Shown: positions 8,414 to 15,372 of the stretch, piece after piece
How positions within the stretch are numbered: the stretch's first letter is position 1
Layout: the number at the start of each line of letters is the position of its first letter
From: DASXMT01 sp036521415
Lineage (GTDB): Bacteria; Actinomycetota; Acidimicrobiia; Acidimicrobiales; RAAP-2
NCBI GenBank assembly: GCA_036521415.1
Contig: DATDHU010000086.1
Coordinates: 1 to 29,136, forward strand
Direction: 5' to 3'
DNA length: 29,136 nt
Made by a program: the position numbers and the translations under genes
The notes under the pieces: generated by a model
The model's database searches: none
Seen by the model: only the letters and a program-made list of their open reading frames with translations
What the model was told of the DNA's origin: nothing

Positions 8414-9708
8414 CCGCCACCGTCGACGCCCTCATCGAGGTCGACGCCGCACCCGCACCCGACCGCGCTGCGCGCTCGACGCCGTCCGGCCGCGATGCTC
8501 CCCTCAGTCCCGAACCCGATGCTGCCGGAGGCACCCGGAAGCGCCTCGATCACATCGACGCCATGAGGCCGGTGAAACAGGCCGGGGTGATCGGGACGCA
8601 CACCCTCCTGGCCTTTGCACCGGTGGCCGCCACCGTCGCCGCCGGCGCGTCGCTGATGCTGTTGCACGTGACCCGCGAGGCCTTCTTGTTCGTCTCGGCC
8701 TGCATGCTCACCTTCAGCTACGGCCAGACCAAGCGCATGGACCTGGGCCCCTTCTTCCGGCGCCGGTTCTGGTCGGTAGGCGTGCCCTACCTGTGCTGGA
8801 CGCTCATCTACTTCCTCTTCTTGCTCCCCACCACTTACCAGAGCCTGCCCACCGCACTAGGACACCTGGGTTACCTGATGGCCACCGGCTACTACCAGCT
8901 CTACTACCTGATCGTCGTGGCCCAGTTCTACGTGGTGTTCCCGCTGCTGTTGCTGCTCGTCCGGCGCACCGCGGGACATCATCGCGCCCTGCTGGCCGTG
9001 AGCGGTGCGATCCAGCTTCTCACCGTGAGCCTGATGCACTGGAACCTGCTGCCGCCGGACATGCGCGGGTTCTGGGCCAGCCGCGAGATCACCTCGTACC
9101 AGTTCTATCTGATCGCCGGCATGGTGGTCGCCTTCCATCTCGATGCCGTGCACGCCTGGTTGACGAGCCACGTCCGCCTGCTGGTAGTCACGACCGTGGT
9201 GAGCGCGGCGATCGCCGAAGCCTGGTACTACCTGGGCGCCGACAACGTGGTCGGGTGGCTCGGATCGAGCTCGGACCCGTTCCAACCGATCGTCATCCCC
9301 TTCAACATCGGAGCCATCGCCTGCATCTACCTGATCGGCGTGGCCCTCGTCGACCGACGGCGCTCCCGACCCCTCCGGGCCATGGTCCAGTCGGGATCGG
9401 ACAACGCCTACGGCATCTACCTGGCCCAGATGATCTTCATCACCGTGCTCGGCTGGCTGGGATGGCGGAACCTCGACAGCGTGTTGCCGTGGCCGCTCGT
9501 CGCCGTCGTCACTGTGGCCGTCGTGTTCGTCGCGTGCATCGCCCTCACCGCCCTCCTGGCCCGCACCCCGTGGTCCAAGGCGCTGACCGGTCGTTCCCGG
9601 GCTTCGTGGGCGTCGTTGGTCCCGCGCCGAAGGACCGTGGCCGCACCCGCCTCCGGCCAGCGGACAACGGTGGCCGAACCAGGGGACAGCCCGCTCGAAC
9701 CGGCCTGA
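8410..9708 (+). CDS. Acyltransferase 3 family integral membrane protein
   Basis: A 432-residue polytopic protein of the Acyl_transf_3 type. An Ala/Pro-rich, probably disordered N-terminus (1-44) precedes the family start RLDHIDAMRPVKQAGV, which carries the conserved Asp/Arg pair (D50, R53) and the His at the end of the first membrane segment (H64 in IGTHTLL). About ten hydrophobic segments follow, including the long ones around residues 160-180, 255-275, 300-315 and 365-385, then a basic cytoplasmic tail. Such proteins move acyl groups across or at the membrane onto sugars, lipids or antibiotics. The ATG overlaps the ligase stop, so it is the last gene of the operon. A convergent SGNH-type exported hydrolase lies 6 bp away. 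In OafB-like enzymes AT3 and SGNH domains are fused, so the two may work on the same extracellular product (inference). Confidence 0.9.
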   Translation: MTATVDALIEVDAAPAPDRAARSTPSGRDAPLSPEPDAAGGTRKRLDHIDAMRPVKQAGVIGTHTLLAFAPVAATVAAGASLMLLHVTREAFLFVSACMLTFSYGQTKRMDLGPFFRRRFWSVGVPYLCWTLIYFLFLLPTTYQSLPTALGHLGYLMATGYYQLYYLIVVAQFYVVFPLLLLLVRRTAGHHRALLAVSGAIQLLTVSLMHWNLLPPDMRGFWASREITSYQFYLIAGMVVAFHLDAVHAWLTSHVRLLVVTTVVSAAIAEAWYYLGADNVVGWLGSSSDPFQPIVIPFNIGAIACIYLIGVALVDRRRSRPLRAMVQSGSDNAYGIYLAQMIFITVLGWLGWRNLDSVLPWPLVAVVTVAVVFVACIALTALLARTPWSKALTGRSRASWASLVPRRRTVAAPASGQRTTVAEPGDSPLEPA

Positions 9709-9714
9709 GCCCGG

Positions 9715-10602
9715 CTAGCCCCCGCTGAGGGCTGACTCGATGGCCTGGCTGATGACGCGGTACCCGTCGGCGTTGGGGTGCTGGTTCGGCCCGTAGGGCG
9801 GTGCGGCGCACATCCAGGTAAGTGCGCAGATCCGGGCCACATTGCGCGGGACCACGCCCGCCCCGGTCACCATGGTCGGCTCGACGCTCGTCGTATCGAA
9901 CGACCCGGCCACGTCGGCCATCGGGATACCGAAGCTGGCGTAGATCGACTGCAACGACTGGTCGAGCTGGGAGATGGCGCCGATACTGGCCGAGGCGAGC
10001 AGCCTCCCGGCCGAGCCGTGGAGGTAGTCGCCGAGGTAGGGGTCGTAATGACCGATGCCCACGATGCGCAGTCCCGGGCCACCCGCCGCCCGCAGCTGAG
10101 CGAGGATCCGGGGCAACTGCTGGCCGACGAGGTCGATGGACTGGTCCACGCACAACTCGTTCACCTCGCCGCGGGCGATGCAGGTCCGCATGTTGTTGAA
10201 CCCGAGATCCACCGTCATCAGCACGGTGTTGTGGGTGTGGAGGAACTCGATCGCAGTGGCCAGCTGGGTCTCGTCCGTGTACGGGCAGTGGCCGCCGCCC
10301 TCGAGCATGGTGACCGTGGTGGCGCCGGGACACCCGATCCGGGCCAGCTGGAGGCCGGGCCATATGGATCGCACCTCGTTGACCAGGTCGTCGGCATAGC
10401 CGGCTTGGGTCGACTGGCCGTCGGGTCTCGCAGTGGTGGGCTGGAAGCCCACCGAGGCCGAGCCACCGACGTCCAGGTAGTACTGCGCACCGGTGGTGGC
10501 CGCGTCGGCCCTTCCGGGCTGCCACGCTCCCACCAGCAGGAGGGCGAACCCGATGGCTGCGGCGAGCGGCAGTGTCCGCCACAGCCGTCGCGGTGGCTTC
10601 AT
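9715..10602 (-). CDS. Exported SGNH/GDSL-like hydrolase with degenerate catalytic blocks
   Basis: A 295-residue protein with an N-terminal signal peptide: basic MKPPRRLWR, a hydrophobic stretch at 11-26 and a likely cleavage after ADA around residue 34. The SGNH plan is recognisable: YLDVGGSASVGF (42-53) as block I with nucleophile S48, where the usual GDS is GGS; LGFNNMRT (133-140) as block III, where the usual GxND is GFNN; and NQHPNADGY (273-281) as block V with H275. The aspartate normally three residues before the histidine is Pro here, so the enzyme would use a Ser-His dyad or be altered. Six cysteines (for example C91, C106, C141, C151) suggest disulfides outside the cell. AGGAG precedes the ATG with a 7-nt spacer. 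It converges on the acyltransferase-3 gene with a 6-bp gap. An esterase, lipase or acyltransferase role on an envelope ester is likely; the substrate is unknown. Confidence 0.82.
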   Translation of the reverse strand: MKPPRRLWRTLPLAAAIGFALLLVGAWQPGRADAATTGAQYYLDVGGSASVGFQPTTARPDGQSTQAGYADDLVNEVRSIWPGLQLARIGCPGATTVTMLEGGGHCPYTDETQLATAIEFLHTHNTVLMTVDLGFNNMRTCIARGEVNELCVDQSIDLVGQQLPRILAQLRAAGGPGLRIVGIGHYDPYLGDYLHGSAGRLLASASIGAISQLDQSLQSIYASFGIPMADVAGSFDTTSVEPTMVTGAGVVPRNVARICALTWMCAAPPYGPNQHPNADGYRVISQAIESALSGG

Positions 10603-10811
10603 TGTCTATCTCCTACGTGGGAACCGGGGCCCGGACGCGACCGGCGTGGGCCGACCAGCTTGCGCATGGTACTTGATGACCGCCAACAGTCAGAGTCAGG
10701 TTCGAACATGTGGATGGGGCGCAGTCAGGGCGTTCTGACGCGTACCTGGCCATGTTGAAGCAACCCGGACCCGGTTTCCAGCCGGACCCAGAGCCCGGAG
10801 CACCCTCTGGG

Positions 10812-10817
10812 TAGATT
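10812..10817 (+). promoter_or_regulatory. -10 box (TAGATT) of a putative leaderless promoter for the helicase
   Basis: TAGATT ends 6 nt before the GTG at 10824 and no ribosome-binding site is present between them, so transcription probably starts at or next to the GTG. The -35 region is not recognisable. The 221-bp gap back to the divergent SGNH gene also contains that gene's promoter, which I cannot assign confidently. Confidence 0.55.
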
Positions 10818-10823
10818 CTTCAG

Positions 10824-13607
10824 GTGCCCTCGATCCCGCCCGGCCCGGTTGAGCTCGGCCGCAGCGTCGTGGTGCTGCCCGGGGGGCCCGTCCCCACACC
10901 CTGGGAGGGCGCACCGCGTCTCGTCGTCGACGCGGCGACGCTGGCGAGCCCTCGCCAAGCGGTCGACACGCTCCATGCCGCTTGGGCCGACCGCCGCCCG
11001 ATGGTGGTCGAGCTGGGGGTCGGTACCGACCAGCTCCGGTTCCGACAGCGCTGCGACGACCCACCGTACGCCCTGACCCCCGCCTACGAGCTCGAGCTCG
11101 AACGCCTGCAGTTCCTGGTGTGGGCCAATGCCTACGACGCCCGCAGCAGCGCGGTCATCTGGTGGCACGGGCGCAAGGCCGCTCGGCGCTTCGCCGACCA
11201 GGGAGTGCGGCCGGGCGACGACGCCGACATCGCGCTGGCCGACGGCACCCCGGTCTTCATCGACGGTGGTCCCTCTCATCCTCCCCGGTTGGCATCCGGG
11301 TTCGCCGTCGTGCACCGGTGGAACGCCGAGGCCGGTGCGCTCCGATTCGCCCGCCACGCTGTCCCGAACGCCCTGGGCGCCGGGGCCACCGGGGCGGAAG
11401 CCGACGGTGGGGCGTCGGGGCCGGCACCGGGTGCCGCGCTGGCCCCGGACCAGCTCGCCGCGGTGGTCCACCGCTCGGGGCCGGCCAGGATCATCGCCCC
11501 GGCCGGATCGGGAAAGACCCGAGTGCTGACCGAACGGCTCCGGCACCTGGTTGCCGACCGGGGTATCGACCCCGCGGCGATCACCGTCCTGGCCTACAAC
11601 ACCAAGGCGGCCGACGAGCTCCGGGACCGGTGCGCCGACATCATGACGCCGGGTGGCCCGTCCATCCGGACCCTGAACAGCATCGGGCTGTCCATCTGCA
11701 ACCAGGCCTCTGGCGGGGAACGCCTCCGGGTCCTGGACGAAGCCGGGGCGAGGGACCTGGTCGGGTCGGTGTTCGAGATCAGGCACCGGGCCAACACCGA
11801 CACCGTGGTGCCGTACCTCGAGGCGCTCTCCACCATCCGGCTCGGGCTGATCGACCCGGAGGAGGCCGAGGACACCTACCCGGACGCCGCCGGGGTGGCC
11901 GGGGGGTTCGACCGCTATCGGGACGCGCTGGCTGCGGCCGCCGCCGTCGACTTCGACGAGCAGATCTATCGCGCCATCGAGATCCTGCTGACCGACACCA
12001 TCGTCCGGGACCGGGCCAACGAACGCAGTCGGTACCTCTTGGTGGACGAGTTCCAGGACCTGAACCCCGCCCACCTCCTGCTCATCCGGCTGCTGAACGC
12101 ACCGGGGTTCGACTGCTTCGGCGTGGGGGACGACGACCAGGTGCTCTACGGCTACTCGGGTGCGACTCCCGAGTACCTGATCCACTACGACCGCTACTTC
12201 CCCGGTGGCGCCCACCACGCCCTGGAGGTGAACTACCGGTGCCCCCCGGTGGTGGTGGGGGCGGCCGCCCACCTGCTCGGCTACAACCGGGAACGGGTGG
12301 TCAAGACGATCCGGGCGGCGCCGGGTCGAGCCTCTGACCCCGATGGGCTGATCGTCCGGACGGCCGCCGGTGAGCAACTGGCGTCGGTGGCAACCGGTGT
12401 GATCTCGGAGTGGCGGGACGGCGGCGCCGAGCTGACCGACATGGCCGTGCTGACCAGGGTGAATTCTGCCCTCCTCCCTATCCAGGTGGCACTGAGCGAG
12501 GCCGGTGTCCCGTGCGAGTCCACGCTGACCTCGCGGGTGCTCGGGCGAACCGGCGTGCGGACTGCCTTTGCGTACCTGCGCATCGGGATCCATCCCGAGC
12601 GCATCAGCCGCCGGGACGTCGAGGACACCATCCGCCGCCCCTCACGAGGCATCGCACCCAACGTGGTCTCGATGCTGACCAAGCGGACCCACACCTCGGT
12701 CGAGGATGTCAGGCGACTGGCCGGAAGCCTCTCGGGTCGCGACGTCCCCAAGCTGTCGGCCTACGCCGATGACATCGAGCTGGTCGCTCTGGCCTGCACC
12801 AAACCCACGGCCCTGGCCCTACGTACCATCCGGGTGGAGCTCGGTCTGGGCGAGACCATGGACGTGCTCGACGCCTCCCGGGACGAGCCCGACCGCTCGA
12901 CCCACAACGACGATCTCATGGCCCTCGAGTCGGTCGCCGCCTTCCATCCCGACGTGGCCACCTTTGGGACGTGGCTGCGCGACGTGCTCGAGCGACCGAC
13001 CCCCGAGGGTCCGGCCCTGCTCTTGTCCACCGTGCATCGCATCAAGGGCCGGGAGTGGGATCGGGTGATCGTCTTCGGCGTCTCGTCCGACGCCTTCCCG
13101 CACCGGCTGGCCGATGACGTCGAAGGCGAGCGGCGGGTGTTCCATGTGGCCTTGACCAGGAGCAAGGTGCAGACGGTGGTGCTGGCCGACGCGGCATCTC
13201 CGTCCTTCTTCCTGGAGGAGCTCGATGGGAGCCGCCCCCACGAGCAGCCCGAGCGGCCGACCCGGGCGACGCGACCCGACGCGCCGTCGCGAACGGCGGC
13301 TAAAAAGACGGGGCGGGATGATCGGTACCAACCCGTCGAGCCCACTGCGGCCAGCGCCGCGCTTCGGGCCTGGCGTACCGAAAAGGCCCGCGAGGCGGGC
13401 ATGCCTCCCTATGTCATCCTGAGTGACCGGCACCTGGAGGGCATCGTCGAGAAAGCCCCGTCCACGCTGGCCGCGTTGGCCGCGTGCAAGGGGATCGGGC
13501 CGATGAAACTCGAGCGCTGGGGAGACGAGATCCTCTCCGTGCTGGCCCCTGGCACCGACACCGAGCTGGCCCGGGGCACCCACACCGAGCCGGCTGCCGA
13601 CGCGTAG
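10824..13607 (+). CDS. UvrD/Rep-type superfamily 1 helicase with HRDC domain and novel N-terminal domain
   Basis: A 927-residue ATP-dependent 3'-5' DNA helicase. A Q-motif-like LAPDQLAAV (about 209-217) precedes Walker A AGSGKT (227-232), motif II DEFQD (408-412), motif III GDDDQVLYGYSGA, motif IV LEVNYRCPP, motif V STVHRIKGREWD and motif VI RRVFHVALTRSK. A C-terminal HRDC domain (about 860-920, with ACKGIGPMKLERWGDEIL) is joined by an Ala/Arg/Pro-rich linker. The helicase-plus-HRDC plan resembles mycobacterial UvrD2, but I see no tetracysteine linker motif. Residues 1-200 form an extra domain that I do not recognise, with alternating strands and helices, including FLVWANAYDARSSAVIWWHG; it ends in a Gly/Ala-rich linker (190-205). 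Repair or replication-restart helicase activity is expected. The GTG start is supported by a -10 box placed for leaderless expression. It is monocistronic and convergent with the AsnC-type gene. Confidence 0.93.
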   Translation: MPSIPPGPVELGRSVVVLPGGPVPTPWEGAPRLVVDAATLASPRQAVDTLHAAWADRRPMVVELGVGTDQLRFRQRCDDPPYALTPAYELELERLQFLVWANAYDARSSAVIWWHGRKAARRFADQGVRPGDDADIALADGTPVFIDGGPSHPPRLASGFAVVHRWNAEAGALRFARHAVPNALGAGATGAEADGGASGPAPGAALAPDQLAAVVHRSGPARIIAPAGSGKTRVLTERLRHLVADRGIDPAAITVLAYNTKAADELRDRCADIMTPGGPSIRTLNSIGLSICNQASGGERLRVLDEAGARDLVGSVFEIRHRANTDTVVPYLEALSTIRLGLIDPEEAEDTYPDAAGVAGGFDRYRDALAAAAAVDFDEQIYRAIEILLTDTIVRDRANERSRYLLVDEFQDLNPAHLLLIRLLNAPGFDCFGVGDDDQVLYGYSGATPEYLIHYDRYFPGGAHHALEVNYRCPPVVVGAAAHLLGYNRERVVKTIRAAPGRASDPDGLIVRTAAGEQLASVATGVISEWRDGGAELTDMAVLTRVNSALLPIQVALSEAGVPCESTLTSRVLGRTGVRTAFAYLRIGIHPERISRRDVEDTIRRPSRGIAPNVVSMLTKRTHTSVEDVRRLAGSLSGRDVPKLSAYADDIELVALACTKPTALALRTIRVELGLGETMDVLDASRDEPDRSTHNDDLMALESVAAFHPDVATFGTWLRDVLERPTPEGPALLLSTVHRIKGREWDRVIVFGVSSDAFPHRLADDVEGERRVFHVALTRSKVQTVVLADAASPSFFLEELDGSRPHEQPERPTRATRPDAPSRTAAKKTGRDDRYQPVEPTAASAALRAWRTEKAREAGMPPYVILSDRHLEGIVEKAPSTLAALAACKGIGPMKLERWGDEILSVLAPGTDTELARGTHTEPAADA

Positions 13608-13649
13608 CCGGCTGTCGACGTCAGCCCGGCACGGCAAGGCGAGGATGCG

Positions 13650-14159
13650 TCATTGGTCCGATCCGATGGTGGACAGGATGCGGTTGCGAGTCCACGTGCC
13701 CAGCACGATGAGCGTCTTCGTGCCCGTCACCCGGCCGCTTCGGCGCAGCTGCTCGATGACCTGCCCGAGCCGCTTGACGTCGGGCACCCGGATCCACACC
13801 AGCGCATCGGGGTCGCCGGCCGTCGTGAACACGGCCTGGACCTCGGGGAGGCGGATGGCGGCGCTACGGATCTCGCCCATGTCCGCCGTCCCGGCGAAAC
13901 GCACCTCGGTGAAGGCCTGGATGGGCCGGCCCACCTTGGCGTGGTCGACGACCACGGTGTAGCCGGTGATGACACCGGTCTGCTCCATCCGGTCGATGCG
14001 TCGCTTGACCGCAGAGGTGGACAGCGCCACCCGCTCGGCGATGTCGGACATCGTGCGCCGGGCGTTCTCCTCGAGCAGCGCCAGGATCTCGTGGTCGGTC
14101 CCGTCCAGCTCGGCGCTGTCCTCCACCTCCGAGCTCCCTCGCCTGTCTGTTCCGTCCAT
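13650..14159 (-). CDS. Lrp/AsnC family transcriptional regulator
   Basis: From the ATG at 14159 this is a 169-residue Lrp/AsnC regulator. An acidic tail (about 17 residues) leads into the helix-turn-helix DNA-binding domain (LDGTDHEILALLEENAR, then MSDIAERVALSTSAVKRRIDRME), followed by a RAM/AsnC ligand-binding domain (ITGYTVVVDHAKVG, then a beta-alpha-beta fold ending in VTGTKTLIVLGTW). The frame extends upstream to an ATG at 14243, but AAGGAG at 14169-14174 (complement) sits 9 nt before the chosen ATG and the family rarely has the longer tail. It is divergent from a branched-chain/aromatic amino acid dehydrogenase, and regulators of this family usually sense amino acids and control the adjacent catabolic genes, so it probably controls the dehydrogenase-oxidoreductase operon and itself. 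The ligand (Leu, Val, Phe or similar) is inferred. Confidence 0.93.
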   Translation of the reverse strand: MDGTDRRGSSEVEDSAELDGTDHEILALLEENARRTMSDIAERVALSTSAVKRRIDRMEQTGVITGYTVVVDHAKVGRPIQAFTEVRFAGTADMGEIRSAAIRLPEVQAVFTTAGDPDALVWIRVPDVKRLGQVIEQLRRSGRVTGTKTLIVLGTWTRNRILSTIGSDQ

Positions 14160-14209
14160 CTCCGCCCTCTCCTTCGGCCTACCTGCAGTATCGCCTGATC
14201 CGGGATCGC

Positions 14210-14238
14210 TAGATCTTTGCGCCATCTGGCGATATCTA
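14210..14238. promoter_or_regulatory. Nested inverted repeat, candidate Lrp/AsnC operator
   Basis: A perfect 12-bp palindrome-like core, CGCCA-TC-TGGCG (14220-14231), is flanked by TAGAT (14210-14214) and ATCTA (14234-14238), though the flanks are unequally spaced (5 versus 2 nt). It lies just upstream of a possible -10 for the regulator (GATACT on the complement, 14192-14187) and 78 bp from the divergent dehydrogenase start, a natural place for dual control. Confidence 0.45.
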
Positions 14239-14304
14239 TTCATTCCTTTGCGTAATCCTCCTTATCTGAAGCATATATGTACCTGAACACCGACCGAAGG
14301 CGAT

Positions 14305-14310
14305 TTAATT
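14305..14310 (+). promoter_or_regulatory. -10 box (TTAATT/TTTAAT) of the amino acid dehydrogenase operon
   Basis: TTTAATT at 14304-14310 is the end of a short AT-rich stretch (about 14232-14310) that is unusual in this GC-rich region. It ends 5 nt before the GTG at 14316, again fitting leaderless transcription. If the ATG at 14337 is the true start instead, the GAGGT at 14311-14315 is too far upstream to serve it. Confidence 0.5.
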
Positions 14311-14315
14311 GAGGT

Positions 14316-15368
14316 GTGAATCACTGTCGCTGGGGCATGGATGAGACGGAGCAGCTGACACGCTGCCACGACCTGGCGAGCGGACTGCGGGCTGTGATTG
14401 CCATCGACGACACCACCCTCGGCCCCGGGCTCGGAGGGGTGCGCTGGCAGGCCTATCCCGACGAGCAGGCGGCAGAGGACGAGGCTCGCCGGCTGGCCCG
14501 AGTCATGACGCTCAAGAACGCCTGTGCCGACCTCCCGTACGGTGGCGCCAAGTCGGTGCTGGTGAAGGACCCGGTCGACCAAGGCGATCCGGAGGGTGCC
14601 CTCGCCCACCGCCCCGATCAACTGCGGGCCTTCGGGCGGTTCGTTGACCGCCTCGGCGGGGCCTACATCCCCGGGGTCGACATGGGCACCTCGGTGAAGG
14701 ACCTGGCTGTGATCGGCAAGGTCGCCGGTGAGGTGTCCTGCGACCAGGAGGATCCCTCGCCGTGGACCGCCCTCGGCGTCTTCGCCGGCATCGAAGCTGC
14801 TCTGTCGTGTGCCGGACTCGAGTTGGCCGGCGCCCACGTCGTCGTCCAGGGAGCCGGCCACGTCGGTGCCGACCTGGCGAAGCGGTTGGCCCTGGCCGGA
14901 TGCCGGGTCTCTGTGGCCGATGTCGATGCGACCCGGGCGGGAGCCGTCGCCCGGGATGTCGGCGGCCGGGTGGTGGATCCGGCATTGGCGGTGGCCACCC
15001 CCTGCGACGTGCTGGCTCCGTGCGCGCTGGCCAAGGTCATCGACACGTCGACCGTCGACGCACTCCGATGCCGCATCGTGGCCGGGGGCGCAAATGATGT
15101 CCTGGCTTCGCACGACCTGGCCGCCGCGCTGGCCCATCGGGGCATCGTCTACATACCCGATTTCGTGATCAACGCCGGAGGCGTCATCCAGATCCACGCC
15201 CGGCGCTCCGGCTGGGGCCCGGACAAGCTGGAGGGCTCGCTGCTGGCCATCGGCGACCGCGTGGCCAGGATCGTGCATGACGCCGATCGCACGGACCAGA
15301 CCCCGGTGGCGGTGGCCGAGGACATGGCGTCGGACCGACTCGGGCGTCCCGTCCGCCTGCTCACCTGA
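14316..15368 (+). CDS. Leucine/valine/phenylalanine-type amino acid dehydrogenase
   Basis: A 350-residue NAD-dependent amino acid dehydrogenase of the Glu/Leu/Phe/Val family, about the length of Leu and Val dehydrogenases rather than the longer glutamate enzymes. It oxidatively deaminates an amino acid to the 2-oxoacid. RAVIAIDDTTLGPGLGG (25-41) is the Leu/Phe dehydrogenase signature. TLKNACADLPYGGAK supplies the substrate- and catalysis-linked lysines K67 and K79, and VDMGT (121-125) the catalytic aspartate D122. The Rossmann fingerprint is GAGHVG (169-174) with an acidic residue ending the second strand (VADVD), favouring NAD over NADP. GTG 14316 is preferred because of the -10 box; ATG 14337 is an alternative and would start closer to family norm. 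The oxidoreductase gene begins 4 bp after the stop, so the 2-oxoacid is probably passed to it. The exact amino acid cannot be read from sequence. Confidence 0.92.
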   Translation: MNHCRWGMDETEQLTRCHDLASGLRAVIAIDDTTLGPGLGGVRWQAYPDEQAAEDEARRLARVMTLKNACADLPYGGAKSVLVKDPVDQGDPEGALAHRPDQLRAFGRFVDRLGGAYIPGVDMGTSVKDLAVIGKVAGEVSCDQEDPSPWTALGVFAGIEAALSCAGLELAGAHVVVQGAGHVGADLAKRLALAGCRVSVADVDATRAGAVARDVGGRVVDPALAVATPCDVLAPCALAKVIDTSTVDALRCRIVAGGANDVLASHDLAAALAHRGIVYIPDFVINAGGVIQIHARRSGWGPDKLEGSLLAIGDRVARIVHDADRTDQTPVAVAEDMASDRLGRPVRLLT

Positions 15369-15372
15369 GCCG

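Noticed and set aside
10725..12593. 622-codon open frame opposite the helicase gene
   Set aside because: An antisense shadow of a GC-rich gene; low-complexity composition and no motif, while the plus strand carries all seven helicase motifs.
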